A stretch of 64,000 nucleotides of DNA from Arctopsyche grandis (lineage: Eukaryota; Arthropoda; Insecta; Trichoptera; Hydropsychidae): the NCBI RefSeq assembly GCF_051622035.1, contig NC_135358.1, forward strand, positions 7,109,001 to 7,173,000, given 5' to 3'. The translations under genes and the position numbers were made by a program. The notes beneath the pieces were generated by a model, which saw only the letters and a program-made list of their open reading frames with translations, ran no database searches and was not told where the DNA came from. Positions 47,790 to 59,600 of this stretch are shown piece after piece. The stretch's first letter is position 1; every line of letters starts with the position of its first letter.

Positions 47790-47990
47790 TATACGTATAT
47801 ACAGCAGTACTTGTCACCGAAACATATCAAGCAGAACTGGTTTTGGAAATATTCACACATTACGTGACGCAATAGTTGCAAGTGCAACTGCACTAACAAT
47901 AAAGCTGTCATGTGCATATGAATATTTTCAGAAACGTCATGCTGTGTCAATGACAAACGAGCGGTGCTGTATAGTCCGAACAGAACTAGT
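47790..47990 (+). repeat. Diverged direct repeat, copy 2
   Basis: Partner of 47.14-47.34 kb, 650 bp downstream. 'gcatatgaatattttcagaa' and 'acgtcatgctgtgtcaatga' are the best-matching parts. No coding function seen; frames here are short and overlapping. Confidence 0.5.
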
Positions 47991-49476
47991 ATTTTGCGTG
48001 CAGTGCCGTGCCGATTTCCATAAATCAAAAACAAAGATTATTGTAAATTTTTTTAGTTCTAAAAGACCATAGTTCAGTCGATATTATGATTAAACATACT
48101 GTGTATATTAAAATGTATATTTACACGTCTTTGACGTTTTTATTTAGTGTTGATTTATACGGCAGATTCTGTCGCCTAACCGTGAAAATCAAAAAGGATT
48201 ATTTTCACCCGAATACAATACTGTTAAATTTTTATTTTATACGAATTTGCGGAAATCGAAACGAAATATCAAAAGTCCCATCAGTGAGCAATGAATCATT
48301 GCGATAACCTATTTTACTCTGACGCTGCAATATATAATAAAATATCGAAACCAGGGGTTACATTTTAACGTGAAAACTGCTGACATTCGATAAAAAAATC
48401 GTTAAATTCAAATACACATTTGTACATGCTATATATAACTAGACAAAGCTCTAATGAAAGATGCATGAAAAAATCAATAGCAATTTCCTTCAATCAACGA
48501 GTACATAATATGTACATTTATACTGTGGGGAATTTCCACCGATTTTAATTTTCCGAGATAGTCGATGTGTACTCTAAATAATTGCGGCACTGAAAATCAG
48601 CTAGGAATTTCGATTTGTGACGAACAGACGGGCTTCGACTGACATACGGACACTTGTGCAATGAAACCATATGCATATTACGATCATTAGCGATCGTAGT
48701 TTGTGCTTTGCATATGTAAACATGAAAACTAATTAAAACCACGTTTGTTAAATAGGAATTAATAATCCGCCAGCGTAGTTTGAGCGGATGCTGAATTCGT
48801 TACATTTATTCACAGACACTCACCACGGTTCGTCAACCTTGTAGCATGCACTATCAAAAGGGCATCGGATTCATCTTACAGCGAAATTTATATCAAATTT
48901 TGCGATGAAACAATTTTACAGTGCATATAAATGTAATTACATGCATGCATATGCGAGAGTGCATTAGCAGTCTAGCAATTTATTATATGCACCTGTCCGG
49001 TTGATAAGTCGAAATGCACTCACTGCCAACTAAATATATCATGGACTCTGCATTTGTGTAGTTGCACTTTAAAAATGATTTGTAGATATTTTTAAATACG
49101 TGTCGTCACGATGTTTGAAGTGATGCATTCGTTGAGTGTGTCACACTGAGAATGATAATGCGATAACAACCGTTTAAAATACATTCAACAATGCACCAGT
49201 TGTTGTCGTTTGAACGCATGTTGGCTTCAGCATATTGGCCAGTAGCATTCTAGCTAAACGACAAGACTGTAGTGTTTTTAGTGTATGTGAAAATTATTGT
49301 TTATATGTTATTGTTGTTTAAAATTATTGTGCAAGTGCTGTTTTCCAGTCAAGATTATACGGCATTAGATTTTGATGGAGTATATTCATGTATGTAAGTG
49401 ATTTTTCAATGTACCTACATATATTTAAATATAAATCATGAAATTATTTCAAACATATGTTTAAGAGCTAATTTAT
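47991..49476. other. Unique sequence, no gene
   Basis: AT-moderate unique DNA. 'gtaattacatgcatgcatat' near 48930. No gene or repeat recognised. Confidence 0.4.
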
Positions 49477-49941
49477 TTATTTATTTATTTATTTTACAAA
49501 TATACCAGGAAGGTTTAACAGGTAAACCCCAAATGCGCCTTCCTGGTCCACATAATTATTACATAGATACAATATCTTACATCTATGGTCAGTATACATA
49601 TATACAAACATCGTATTAATACGATAAATAACGATGAATAACTTTCATGTAACAATACGAATTTTATATTCGATAAACAACCACAGAGACATCTATGGTG
49701 AGCAATATGGCGAAACCTAAGATATAACAATAACTAAAGGTTCGCAACAGAACATTGGGAAGGAAACGCCAATTTTACGGGAATCGTTACAATGAAAATC
49801 AGAAAAATTGGCAAATTCTGATAAGAAACGATCGACCTAGACAAATCAAGGTCTGGCCAACAGCGAGACAGCGGGGAATCGAACTCGTAACATCAAGTAC
49901 GAAATAATTCAACATTAACCACTAGACCACGCTGCTGGTTA
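49477..49941 (-). repeat. Near full-length SINE, type-I tail
   Basis: TTTATTTATTTATTT tail complement at about 49473-49490, then 'accaggaaggtttaacagg' and 'atgcgccttcctgg' (type-I tail reversed), a diverged middle, and the head ending 'ccacgctgctggttaata' with box B complement GGGAATCGAACTC. Confidence 0.8.
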
Positions 49942-51335
49942 ATAAAGTTTTAGACTCGGAAATCAACCGAAAATGCATAACTTGGAATTTTGTATAAAAC
50001 TCTGTAGCTTTTATTCACACTTAAAATATTAATTCAAATTTAATATTGAATTTGAGTGAGTGGCTTTGAAATTTGAAATTTTCAATGGTTACTTATATCT
50101 TGGCATAGTTTTAAATGAAAAACTATATTTTATGAGCTGTTAATGTGTACCTGGCCCTACTATCTGTCAAATGAGAACAGTTCAATTATACTCGAAATTT
50201 ATTGGATGAACATTGAAACTAGCTGGTATGGACTTGAAAAATGAAAACCCGTAAGCAAATTGCTTCTTCATATATTAAAATTTTACATGCGTACATTGGA
50301 CCGGAGCTAAAACCGCGAATTTTGGACTTAATTTGTCGGATCTAGTGGAAAATTTTCGTTGTATCAAGGAAACGTTAATTAGAAAATTTTATTGATTTTT
50401 ACAATGTTCTGTGCCACCAACCAATCGACTTATCCCGATAAAAAATTCTAAAAAGTTGGTTTTTTCATATATGTCTTTTTCGAGTTTTGATTTTTTTATT
50501 GCGTAAAAAAACACTCAATACTAAATGATTTGATTTTATTTGTTTCGATTGTGATAAGTTTTGACTGATTAACGAGAATTCAAAGTGACCGTTTCGCTAG
50601 AAAGTATTCATACAAAGCGCGTTGCGCAAGCAATGGGTGTTTTTACGACGGAAGCGTTATTTTCAGAATTCGTTATTTCAGTTCCCGTATTTATTTTGAA
50701 AATAAAAGTCGTTGAGAGCTACGAAGTACATATATAAATATAATTTAAGCACAAAGTATATCAAATAAATGAACGAACTATATGAAATATAATATGAAGA
50801 CAAATAACCTACTTTGACGCAAAATGTCAGGTATTACCATTTCGGGTACCATTCTTTTCAACACATTATATAATCTACTCTCTTCATACTTCTCACCCAC
50901 GTATTCTATTTCATATATGTACAATGTATGTAAATATTCACATATTTATGTAAAAACTTAATGAAAGAAAATTCAAATTCTTTAATTAGAATGGAAAAGT
51001 GAGATTATGTATTATATGTAATATATTATAATGTATGGAGAAGTAATATAATTTTATTGAGTTTTTACTAAGAATTTTGATAAACTCGTATACTCGAGTT
51101 TCATTAAATTATAGTAGACTTTGGCTTCTGAAAGCTTCATATGTTCTCAGTTTAAATCTCGCAATAAATTATATACCTTTAAATACTTTACTCGTATATT
51201 CGGATTATAGTCGTCTTAAATTATTGTTATTACCGACATATATATGTACATACATACATTAGAGCATTTGAATAAAATTGTGTGTGTTCCGTATGTGTAT
51301 TTTGCATTAGTCGAGTTGCTAGAATGAGAGAAACA
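49942..51335. other. AT-rich; possible MITE relative
   Basis: From 50292 'TACATTGGACCGGAGCTAAA' and 'gcgaattttgga' resemble the left end of the MITE at 17386 and are also preceded by a TA. The right end is not clear. The rest is AT-rich without features. Confidence 0.35.
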
Positions 51336-52010
51336 TAAATATTTACACGAGCTACGAGTTTGGCGAGCGTGTCGCCGGGTATTGGACGCGAACCGACCGG
51401 GAAAACCGGGATTTCCCGGGAAACGAAGAGACTGGCACGACCTGTTGCGCACTCGACACTTCGTTATTATTTGTAGTGTCGCGAAATAAACGTAAACAAC
51501 GATTGCATTCCTTTTTCCAGACGCTTTGGTTTCCGCGTGATTCTTTACATACATATACTGAGCTTGGCAAATTGGCGATTTTGCCCTTCTTTGTCGATAT
51601 ATCCGGGAAGATACATGTCTTGGCTTATTTTCCTCGAGTGGATCGAAATAATACACAATGGCGGAGGTCTTATTGTTATACGATATTTTAACGTGAAAGC
51701 GAATCACGTCTATATAATAAGATTTAATGCGATCGAAATTTCTTACCGGGCGCTCGAATCACACGGGTCAATTGCTCACTCGGAATAGCAATAAAACGAC
51801 CGTTAAAATTTAGGTCGCCGAGTTGTGTGGGAAGGATGAAAGGGCAAAATTTATGAATCTCGAGTTTCCAGAGGATTTTTCTGAAGCGAAAGCCGTAGGA
51901 AACACGGCTGAACGGTAATCAAGGAAGAGTTATAGGAGAACGGTGATGGTTCCGCAGAGGCAGACTATTATTCCCTGCTATTTACACAACTGTTCAGTCT
52001 CAGCACCTTT
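51336..52010. other. CpG-rich unique island
   Basis: Unique sequence with 'ccgggaaaaccgggatttcc' at about 51398. A 163-codon reverse frame spans 51216-51707 but has no motif, is biased by the base composition, and runs into ACATACATACAT repeats. No CDS called. Confidence 0.35.
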
Positions 52011-52259
52011 ATATCTATGTCTGTTTTTTATTATTATTTTTTCCCCTTTTATTCCTCTTGCCGGATTGAAAATATAGTTTTTCTCACCATCGAAGCTTTG
52101 CAACAGGCGATGCTTCATAGTTCGCTTTTTCTTCTGCTCGTACTTTAATACTTCAAAGAGTTCGACTTGAAGTACGCACTTCAAGACGAAGAATGAATCA
52201 TTTCATTTCTATAAATAACGATGTACACATATGGCGGAATATTTTTTCTATAAATATAA

Positions 52260-52610
52260 TCTAATAAATAATTTCGAAAGAGACTTTGTATATACATATG
52301 TATGTAACCTTCGTTCGTTGTTTCGTATACGACACGTTCGATTTATTTTTTTTCGATTCATAGCGCCAATTCCCCGGGGGCGAAGGCTCGGGGGGCGAAA
52401 CCCTAGGGGGGGGCGAAGCCTCTGGAGGCGAAGGCTCCGGGGGCGCGGGCGCCGGATTCTCGTATACATATAATTTCGAAAGAGATAGTATATTTTTTTA
52501 TTTGTTCGTGACAGTCAATTTAATAAAAAAACAAATGAGTATTCAAATAAATTTATATAAAATATACTTTCTTTATGATATACATATCTTAAGACCGCTA
52601 TTTTTAACGT
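52260..52610 (+). mobile_element. Helitron H1-like with GC-rich module
   Basis: Starts TCTAATAAATAATTTCGAAA after A (52259). A second H1-like start (ATACATATAATTTCGAAAGA) appears at about 52465, followed by the family body 'acaaatgagtattcaaataa'. Between the two starts is a GC-rich module (52362-52455) of repeated GGGGCGAAGGCTC-like units. The 3' end (CTAG) is not identifiable. Confidence 0.55.
52362..52455. repeat. GC-rich tandem units in Helitron
   Basis: At least four degenerate units of the type GGGGGCGAAGGCTC/GGGGCGAAGCCTC in about 75 bp, with a GCGCC...GGCGC closing pair (52362 and 52449). The GCGAAGCC core is the same as in the 3' end of H1 elements (GAGCGAAGCCGGG). Confidence 0.6.
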
Positions 52611-52849
52611 TTATAATGGCCATATACATACATAGGTACATATAATATAATATTTCAGAATTTAAAAAAATATAAACAAATGGTTTTACAGCTTGCTCAA
52701 TTAGAATTGATGATCAATAGGATTAAAATATTGAAACAAATTTTAAAAAAAGCAATGATTTTATATTATTTTTTTAATTACTAATCCCATTATGCGCGGA
52801 CATTTTTCTGGGAGGATATTTGGCCAACGGACTTTTGGCCGAACGGAAA
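52611..52849. other. AT-rich, no feature
   Basis: Nothing recognisable. Confidence 0.4.
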
Positions 52850-52854
52850 TTAGT

Positions 52855-53108
52855 CTGATTGATCCATTTCTATTTCTATATCTATTCATTATCCAATTAT
52901 ATTATATCACTTTATGTTTAATTATGCATTGTCCTATTTAGTCGTATTTTAGTTTTTATTCTTTTCTTTTTCATTTGTTTGTCTATACATATGTATTAAA
53001 TATATTATGTATTTTGTAAAAATCTATGTTATTTTGTTATATTTATTCTTTATTCTTATGAATTTCTACATCTGAAGGCTGTTGATTTTTTAATAAATAA
53101 ATAAATAC
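52855..53108 (+). mobile_element. LINE C 3'-UTR
   Basis: Nearly identical to 18.60-18.94 kb ('ctgattgatccatttctatt', 'tatattatatcactttatg', 'ctgttgattttttaataaat') but with a single copy of the unit repeated there, and a TAAATAAATA tail. Confidence 0.8.
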
Positions 53109-53854
53109 CATATGTTATATATATATTATATGCCGAGTACGAATATAAAATTTGTATCGTATCCCAATTTTTGATTATGTTATAGTACATAAAATTTTTT
53201 ACGAGGCCACCAGCTATGTACTGGCAAATCCCACGGGCTGGTTTTAATGTGTGAAGAAATTCGCGGGCGTTGTTAATACGCCGAAGGCGTAATTTATGCG
53301 CTGTCGAACAGTTAACCGGCGTACACTTCACGCGGCGTACCATACGCCTTTTCCATCTTCCCCCAGTAGACGTAATAAAATCTAATCCGGAAAAAAGCGG
53401 GTCAGGCCGGCCTGTAAACGCGCCATAAATGAAATTTATCGCTCGAGGAAGAGGCACGCTTCAGCACTTCGATCGAGCTGCGCTGAAATACGGTCGCACC
53501 GAAGCACCTGAATCTAATGATTATTTATCCTCGGCTACCTGGTCTCCTCGGCGAAGATCACCGAGCTCCTCGGTGATGGAGTGGAAGCCGCTCAGACGGC
53601 ATAAATCAGGATCGCACAACCCCCTTTTTACACCAGCCCTCTTCCACGATTAAGTTTCCAGACTGAGTCCGCAGTTAAAAGGGGGCCGTTGCCGTGGAAA
53701 CGAGACTGGTCTTTCAAGCTGATCAACCGTTAATTGAAGATTACCTTTGATATTAAGTGAAAGAGAGATTCCGTTATCTTTTTCTTTCTTTGCTTCGAAA
53801 AGAACACTGCAGGACTTTGACACAAACCATTGAAGTGAAACTACATACATATGC
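53109..53854. other. GC-rich unique island
   Basis: 53200-53750 is CpG-rich unique DNA. ATCACCGAG (53557) and CTCGGTGAT (53569) form a 9-bp stem with a 3-nt loop. A 133-codon reverse frame (53056-53457) ends in the LINE C UTR and has no motif. Confidence 0.35.
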
Positions 53855-53883
53855 ATGTATAACTCAATGTATGTTGCTATTAA
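53855..53883 (+). repeat. Left 29-bp target duplication of LINE B
   Basis: Ends 'ctcaatgtatgttgctatta' then A. The copy at 54681-54709 differs at 2 of 29 positions. Confidence 0.8.
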
Positions 53884-54680
53884 TAATTTATAACACACCC
53901 ATATATACTAACTTGAAAAAACTACATGCCATAAATAATATTCCGTTAGTTACAGACATCACTAACAAACTAACCGGTAGATTCTCTGAGGGAGCGAAAT
54001 GCAAGGCGATGCGGGGTATATCCTCAATATACCCAATATTTAATCGTCATAGCTATTTATGAACTCAAAATAAAATAAAATTATATCGCGCGCTCATATT
54101 ACCATTATTAACCTATGCTTCACCCGTATGGAATAACGCCTCGAATAATAACCTTTTCAAGCTCCAAGTAATACAAAATAAATCCCTAAAAATAATTTAT
54201 AATACACCCATATATACTAACTTGAAAAAACTGCATGCCATAAATAATATTCCGTTAGTTACAGACATCACTAACAAACTAACCAGTAGATTCTATTACA
54301 GAATCACTAATAACCATACTAACATACTTGTGAAGAGTCTCGGTGATTACAACAAAATGTTTATACCCGTCAGGTATGAACACAGATTATCTACACACAA
54401 TCTGCTTTATATCGTCGACTTGAGAGAGTCTTTAATTAATATTATGTATCAGATGTATTATGAGCCTTAAATAAGAATTGTAAATAGGTTGTTGAGCTAT
54501 TTTTCCTATTATACTGTACATTAACATTAGAATAATATAATACTCTGATTACTAATAAAATAAAATAAAAATTGTAATAAGTAAAAAATGATCAGTAGAT
54601 CAGTAGCAATTAAGATATAAGATGTATTGTGAACATAATTTCGTAATAATAAAAAGCATTTAAAAATAAAAAATTATAAA
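53884..54680 (+). mobile_element. LINE B insertion, rearranged
   Basis: Bounded by 29-bp direct repeats, so one insertion event. In order: a 102-bp segment (53884-53985) that duplicates 54193-54294 with about three mismatches; an upstream ORF2 part (53986-54192) running into the rest of the ORF; a 3'-UTR with TAAAA repeats (54555-54570); then about 100 bp (54571-54672) matching the reverse complement of hAT-1 (1024-1128); and an A-rich end. The order suggests template jumping during reverse transcription plus read-through of the source element into neighbouring DNA. Confidence 0.75.
53986..54470 (+). pseudogene. LINE B ORF2 C-terminal fragment
   Basis: Plus-strand frame: GAKCKAMRGISSIYPIFNRH, SYL, one in-frame stop (54060-54062), then TQNKIKLYRALILPLLTYAS and PVWNNASNNNLFKLQVIQNK, then LKKLHAINNIPLVTDITNKL, RYEHRLSTHNLLYIVDLRES and a stop at 54470. 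'YRALILPLLTYASPVW...QNK' is the post-RT region of jockey-clade ORF2 proteins. The catalytic centre is absent and there is one internal stop, so it is inactive. Confidence 0.82.
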
Positions 54681-54709
54681 ATGTACAGCTCAATGTATGT
54701 TGCTATTAA
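54681..54709 (+). repeat. Right 29-bp target duplication of LINE B
   Basis: ATGTACAG then 'ctcaatgtatgttgctatta' A, matching 53855-53883. Confidence 0.8.
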
Positions 54710-54909
54710 CCAGATCTATGGAGTCGGATGAAAATTTATCGACTCCGGCTTTATTTTATAATTCGACTATGACTCCAACTTCAATTCCAAATCCAACTTA
54801 AACGATTTTTATAAGATGGACTTAAATTGCCAACGAATTTCAAAATACAAAACAAAAATAAAGGAATTAAAAAAATCGCTTAGTCAATATTATTAAGAAA
54901 CTACATCAT
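54710..54909. other. AT-rich, no feature
   Basis: Nothing recognisable. Confidence 0.4.
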
Positions 54910-55385
54910 CTATATAATACAAGAAAGTACATCATCATCATCTACAACCGCTTACCATCCACTGCTGGATGAAGGCCTCCTCAACACGCTTTCACTCGTC
55001 TGTGTTTTTCGCAACTCTCATCTATCTTACCCCACACATATTCCTAATTTCGTCTATCCATCTTCCATGCGGTCTTCCTTTTACCCTTTTGCATTATCTC
55101 GGGGACCATTCTAGCACTTCTTTTGTCCACCTTTTATCTATTCTTCTAGCCACGTGGCCCACCCATTGCCATTTCAATCTCTTGACTCTATCCACTATGT
55201 CCACTACCCTTGTCATACTTCTCACCCACTTGTTACGATTCCTGTATTATGCTCAGCATACATCGTTGCATACTTCTTTGAGTGCATTGGACTCTGTGTA
55301 GCATCTTGGCGTTCAATGTCTAAGTTTCACATCCATACGTCATCACTAAATAGTCAAGTGTCTATCATAAAATAGCAATAAACCT
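54910..55385 (-). mobile_element. RTE-type LINE 3' end with ATC tail
   Basis: The 3' end lies near 54930 at an ATCATCATC run (complement of TGATGATGATG). Next to it is the signature CCATCCACTGCTGGATGAAG (54956), which forms a small hairpin and is widespread at RTE ends in insects. The reverse strand encodes YGCET (frame-broken), then RRIDKRWTKEVLEW, KRVKGRPHGRWIDEIRNMCG, MRVAKNTDE and EEAFIQQWMVSG: the standard C-terminus of this RTE subgroup (RW.KEVLEW.PR, GRP..RW.D.I, W.....R, QQW...G). Multiple stops and frameshifts. Confidence 0.85.
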
Positions 55386-56905
55386 TTCTATTGTCTGAGA
55401 AAACAGGAGAGCAAAAAAAATGTTGACAATAGAGAACCATTTTTTAGAAAACGCAAAACCATTTTCTTCATGCATTTTTGATTTAAAAACAACATTCATT
55501 TGTCCAACATTCATGCGTCTTGGCGTTCAATGTCCAAAATACATAATATATTTATAAACGTTGATAAATGAAACAATTATACATTAATACAAATGACTGT
55601 CATTCTAGTCTTCATTGTAGGTCAGTGTACCACTGATTGCGATAATGAACGGGGTCATATTTATAATGCACACTATTGCATTGCATACACACACTCGTAT
55701 AATATGCACGTACAGATGTCGATTCAAATCGAATGTGAATTACGAGCTACGTTGTGCTCGACCGCATTTAATGGACGTTTGCCGTTGCACATCCGCCTTA
55801 TCTCCAGCTTTTGTACAGGAGCAGATCAATGCAAGTTCCGGAGATAATATCGCGCGGTTGCATCGATGCAGACTGCAACGGAGATGCACACGCTGAGCAC
55901 TCGCATTAAGATTGCCAAACGGCTTATCTGTACCGCCGGGTCATCTTTATTGAAGCTCACAGAACTTTGTTCCAGAACATTGAATATTTACATAATTTAT
56001 ACTACATGTGAGCAGATAGTCTCGTGAGTGGTTTCGGTTTGAATTCGATCTGGTACTAATGTATGTATGGGCGTGTGTGTATTGATGGTATCACATTCGC
56101 ATACGTGAGGTTCGCATGACACGTTTCCGTTGGTATATCAATGTCTAATGTCGCACAAAGCTCAGTAATTTAACTTGGAGACACTTAATTGAAGTTTCAA
56201 AGCACCAGTGGCGAAATCAGACTCCGGCAGCTGCTACCTCAATAATGCCTTAAACTTTAGACCTATTTTGCACACGTATTTCCCCGCAAGTGTGCGGCTA
56301 TACGATATTCAGCGTATGATATGTCGAAGACTGTTATTATCTATATATATATGCACATATATGGGTACAGTTGTGCGAGCGAAAGGGTTGGCAAAAGTTT
56401 CGAGGGTTAAATTTTGCACAATGTATTTTAAATTTAATGGAATTCGTGCTGGTGGTCAAATTTTATTATGAGTTTTTAAAAATTTTGGTTCGAATTGGAT
56501 GGTTTATTTTTTAATTGTTTGTGTTGCTTTTTTACGGAAAGTGTTTGTAATATTTAAAGAATTTCCACACCCACACGTTTTTTACAGCAAATATGAATAT
56601 TAAAAAAACGATATTACGCACAATGTATTATTATTATTTGGTGGGCGATTTTTTTAGCTAAATGTAAGTTTAATTTCTTATACGGTTTTTTAATTTTATA
56701 AAATAAAAAATATAATACATTTTTTTAAACGGTATTAAGGCGAACCTTATAATTGTCAAATTCATAATAGTTGTTGGCATAAATAATAATAAACGAAATG
56801 TTGTTTATTGTAATGGAGAATGTTCGGCACTAAACGTAGTGAGTTGATTTGGTAAATTTAAAAAGATCTTAATGTTCATTTAATTATTTAAAAATACTTG
56901 GAATG
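55386..56905. other. Unique sequence, no gene
   Basis: 55590-56130 is GC-moderate unique DNA; 56480-56900 is very AT-rich. Overlapping plus frames at 55593-55847 and 55645-55896 are in different phases and have no motif. Confidence 0.4.
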
Positions 56906-56908
56906 TAA

Positions 56909-57006
56909 TAGTGACCGATACCGATATAGTAACAGTATCGATACAAATTTTAGTAACCGATACCGATATAGTAACAGTATCGATACAAATTTTAGTAACC
57001 GATACT
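56909..57006. repeat. 42-bp tandem repeat, 2.3 units
   Basis: Units begin TAGT[G/A]ACCGATACC at 56909, 56951 and 56993. The third is incomplete and leads straight into repeat R2. Only one mismatch is visible between the first two units. Confidence 0.9.
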
Positions 57007-57192
57007 AAGTTTCAGTTCGATAGGACTAACGGTGTTCAAAAAATCCCAAAAATACACGGACACACGCACACAAATTTTTTCTAGATCATGAAAACGTGAT
57101 CAGTGGTCGATTCTAAGTTCGAATCAGTCAAAATCTCGAGTTCGAATTTTTGCATGATCACAAAACTTCATCTATTGTTACTACGTACCTAC
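56994..57192 (+). repeat. Dispersed repeat R2, copy 2
   Basis: 'agtaaccgatactaagtttc', 'agatcatgaaaacgtgatca', 'ttcgaatcagtcaaaatctc' and 'cttcatctattgttactacg' match the reverse complement of 61.33-61.53 kb at more than 90% by eye. No ORF; class unknown. Confidence 0.75.
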
Positions 57193-57599
57193 ATATACAA
57201 AGTATAACTGAGTAATTTGTTTTTGTTTTTTAAATATCTGAAACTTACTCTATTATACTCAGGTGCACTCAGACCGAGTCCGCTGATTTGGTCACTCGGA
57301 CGTTATTCGGACGCTACAAGGACGTTGCTACGTTACGAATAACTTCATTCCGAGTAACTATGTACGTTCCGAATGACTAAATCGGCGGTCTGATTGCACT
57401 CGTATTGGGTCAATCAAGTAAAACAGACGGTATTTAATACCTTTATACGGCTGAACACGTCATGAAACTTTTCTCAGTTTGGGAATGACCTCACAAACCT
57501 AGCCTGTTTCTTATCTGGTATGTAAAGAAAGTTTTAACTCTGTAATGTATGTATATGTAATTTAAAAGTTGGTGCTTTTATAATTTATTCTCAAAACTT
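57193..57599. other. Unique sequence, no gene
   Basis: Nothing recognisable. Confidence 0.35.
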
Positions 57600-57760
57600 A
57601 ATCTAGTAAATTAAAGTGTGAAACGTAAAGTAGAAAACGGAATACGTGGATGAGAAGTATTACATAAAATGGCAATGGGCGCGTCACGCAGATAGAAGAA
57701 TGGACGATAGACAGATGAAAGAAGTGCTCAATTGGTACCCAAAATAATTTAAAAACGTTT
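57600..57760 (+). pseudogene. RTE C-terminal fragment
   Basis: Translation on the plus strand gives KWQWARHADRRMDDRQMKEV then LNWYPK and a stop, matching the W.GH.ARR.D.RW.KEVLEW.PR block of the RTE copy at 54.9-55.4 kb. About 50 codons, with no termini. Confidence 0.7.
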
Positions 57761-57999
57761 AAAAAAAATAGTATTTTTGTGAACTGTATATAATTTGGAA
57801 CGTTTTCAAGGGAAACAAAAAGCAAAAATCACGTTCCGAATGCGATGATTTCTAGCGAATCACTCTTGACCTGAATAAGTCCAAGTGGCCACTTGTAAAA
57901 ACATAATTTTACTTGAATCAATAAATAAATGCTCATCAAACGATATACATATAGACAAACAAACGCTATTTGCGTCATCGCAACGTACTGGATTTGTCA
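57761..57999. other. No feature
   Basis: Nothing recognisable. Confidence 0.35.
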
Positions 58000-58645
58000 C
58001 ATGTGAGATTGATCACGATTTCGGTTATTTAGCACTTTATTTCATCCCGCGGAAAATGGAACAAACCCTACCCTATTTTCTCTCAATGTTGGCGAAGAGA
58101 CGACGCTTCAAACACACAAATCGTCGTTTTGAAATTCAGGCGTCGTCGTCTTCAGTTGGGGCTGTGGTGGGAGGGAGGGGGGTGGTTTGGAGGCGCCTCT
58201 CGCGAATAATTTTATTTTACTCGGCCGCTTAATTACTTCTAAAAGACTTCCATTATCAACAACATTTCACGGTCGTTAATAATGCAAATTGGCGGCGGCG
58301 CTAAAGACAGAAGAAGTGTGGGGAGAAGAGAAGGGTGTTTCGAAACTTGTAGACGCGCACCACCCCTTCGAAACCGCTGCTGTTGGTTTCTTTTATAAAT
58401 TTTGAACGATTCCTAATAGCAAAACGAGAAGAGAGCGAGGTTGCTTAATCCCGGGCCATTAATGCCGGTCGAAAGGGCGGGAAAGCGTCCAGGGTTTTTC
58501 CGACGCGTCATTCATTAGCTGGGAGGAGTCGAGGGAAATGGCCATTATGTTAATTCGGAAGCAGTTTTGTTTTCGTTAATAATTCAAAACCGAACAATGC
58601 CGATGTCGAAGCCGCCCGCAATTATTATCGAAGTTGTACGTGACT
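58000..58645. other. CpG-rich unique island
   Basis: Unique, CpG-rich, with G-runs at 58160-58185, 'ggccattaatgccggtcgaa' (58454) and 'attcattagctgggaggagt' (58510). The 115-codon plus frame ending at 58232 begins in AT-rich DNA and has no motif. Regulatory role possible, by composition only. Confidence 0.4.
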
Positions 58646-59465
58646 TTTGAGCCAGGTTTTCAATGAATAAGTAACGAGTACAAATGGCAACACTGAAATG
58701 GAACTGACACATGTGCGGCGACTGTCGACTATCCGAAGGGGGTCCATTACACTTAGAGCGAATCATTAAATCATTTATATTTGTATTATAAATTAAAGAC
58801 ACACGTATGCTTTATAATAAAAAAACACAATCAAAAGTTCGTAATATATGGTTGTGACGTTAATTGGGAAATCATTCTCCTGTCAAAATTCCTGCGTTCG
58901 GTTATTACAATTGCAAATCACTGAACTCGTCACTAATTGGTGACTTTACCAGGTAGAATAAATGCAATTCTGATTAAAAGTTATTTTAATATATTAATCT
59001 GGTTTTAAAATTTTGCGAAAATCGAGTTCAAAGGAATTGCTTTTAATTGTAGATCATTAATGTAGCAAACGCGTCACATTTTCACTATTGAAATAAATTT
59101 TCGTAGATTTAAATTTTAATATTGTGTAAAGGTTTTCAAATACTGTAACTTACTGATTTAAATTATATTTTCACTTTATACGCCTTGAATGGATATTTAA
59201 ATCCTTATTATGAATAACGAATTTAAATTTCTCTAGGAATATATATGTATATGTACATTCATACATATAAATGTACTCTAGAAATAATATAGACAACTGA
59301 GAATATTGATCTTATATATAATATACATATCTATATACTTGCTTTTATGTAGCTTTTCTGTGATATATTTTATTTATATTCTTTTGTTTGATATATGAAA
59401 AGATTTATTAATAAATAAAACTCTATAATTGAGGGATTGAAAAAATATTATAAACCTCATTTTTC
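58646..59465. other. AT-rich, no feature
   Basis: ATATATGTATATGTACATTC microsatellite near 59240. No gene. Confidence 0.4.
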
Positions 59466-59469
59466 ATTA

Positions 59470-59600
59470 AAAATAAACCATCCACTACCGGATGAACCAA
59501 TCTTTAATTCATTCTCCAATACGTTTCCATTTAACTTCATATTTTTTTCTTATCTTTTTTGACGAATCTTAATACTTTAAAATTTACCTCTGACCCTTTG
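59470..59600 (-). mobile_element. Degenerate RTE 3' remnant
   Basis: 'aaaccatccactaccggatg' is the RTE terminal signature (compare 54956) followed by sequence with weak resemblance to that copy ('ccaatacgtttccattt'). Only the terminus is convincing. Confidence 0.45.

Noticed and set aside
47612..48034. 140-codon reverse frame
   Set aside because: Overlaps a SINE and half of a direct repeat; no motif.
51216..51707. 163-codon reverse frame
   Set aside because: Contains no domain, runs into an ACATACAT microsatellite, and overlaps other open frames in CpG-rich DNA.
52248..52469. Arginine/proline-rich frames around the GC module
   Set aside because: Both strands give R/P/G-rich translations of a short GC-rich tandem repeat inside a Helitron.
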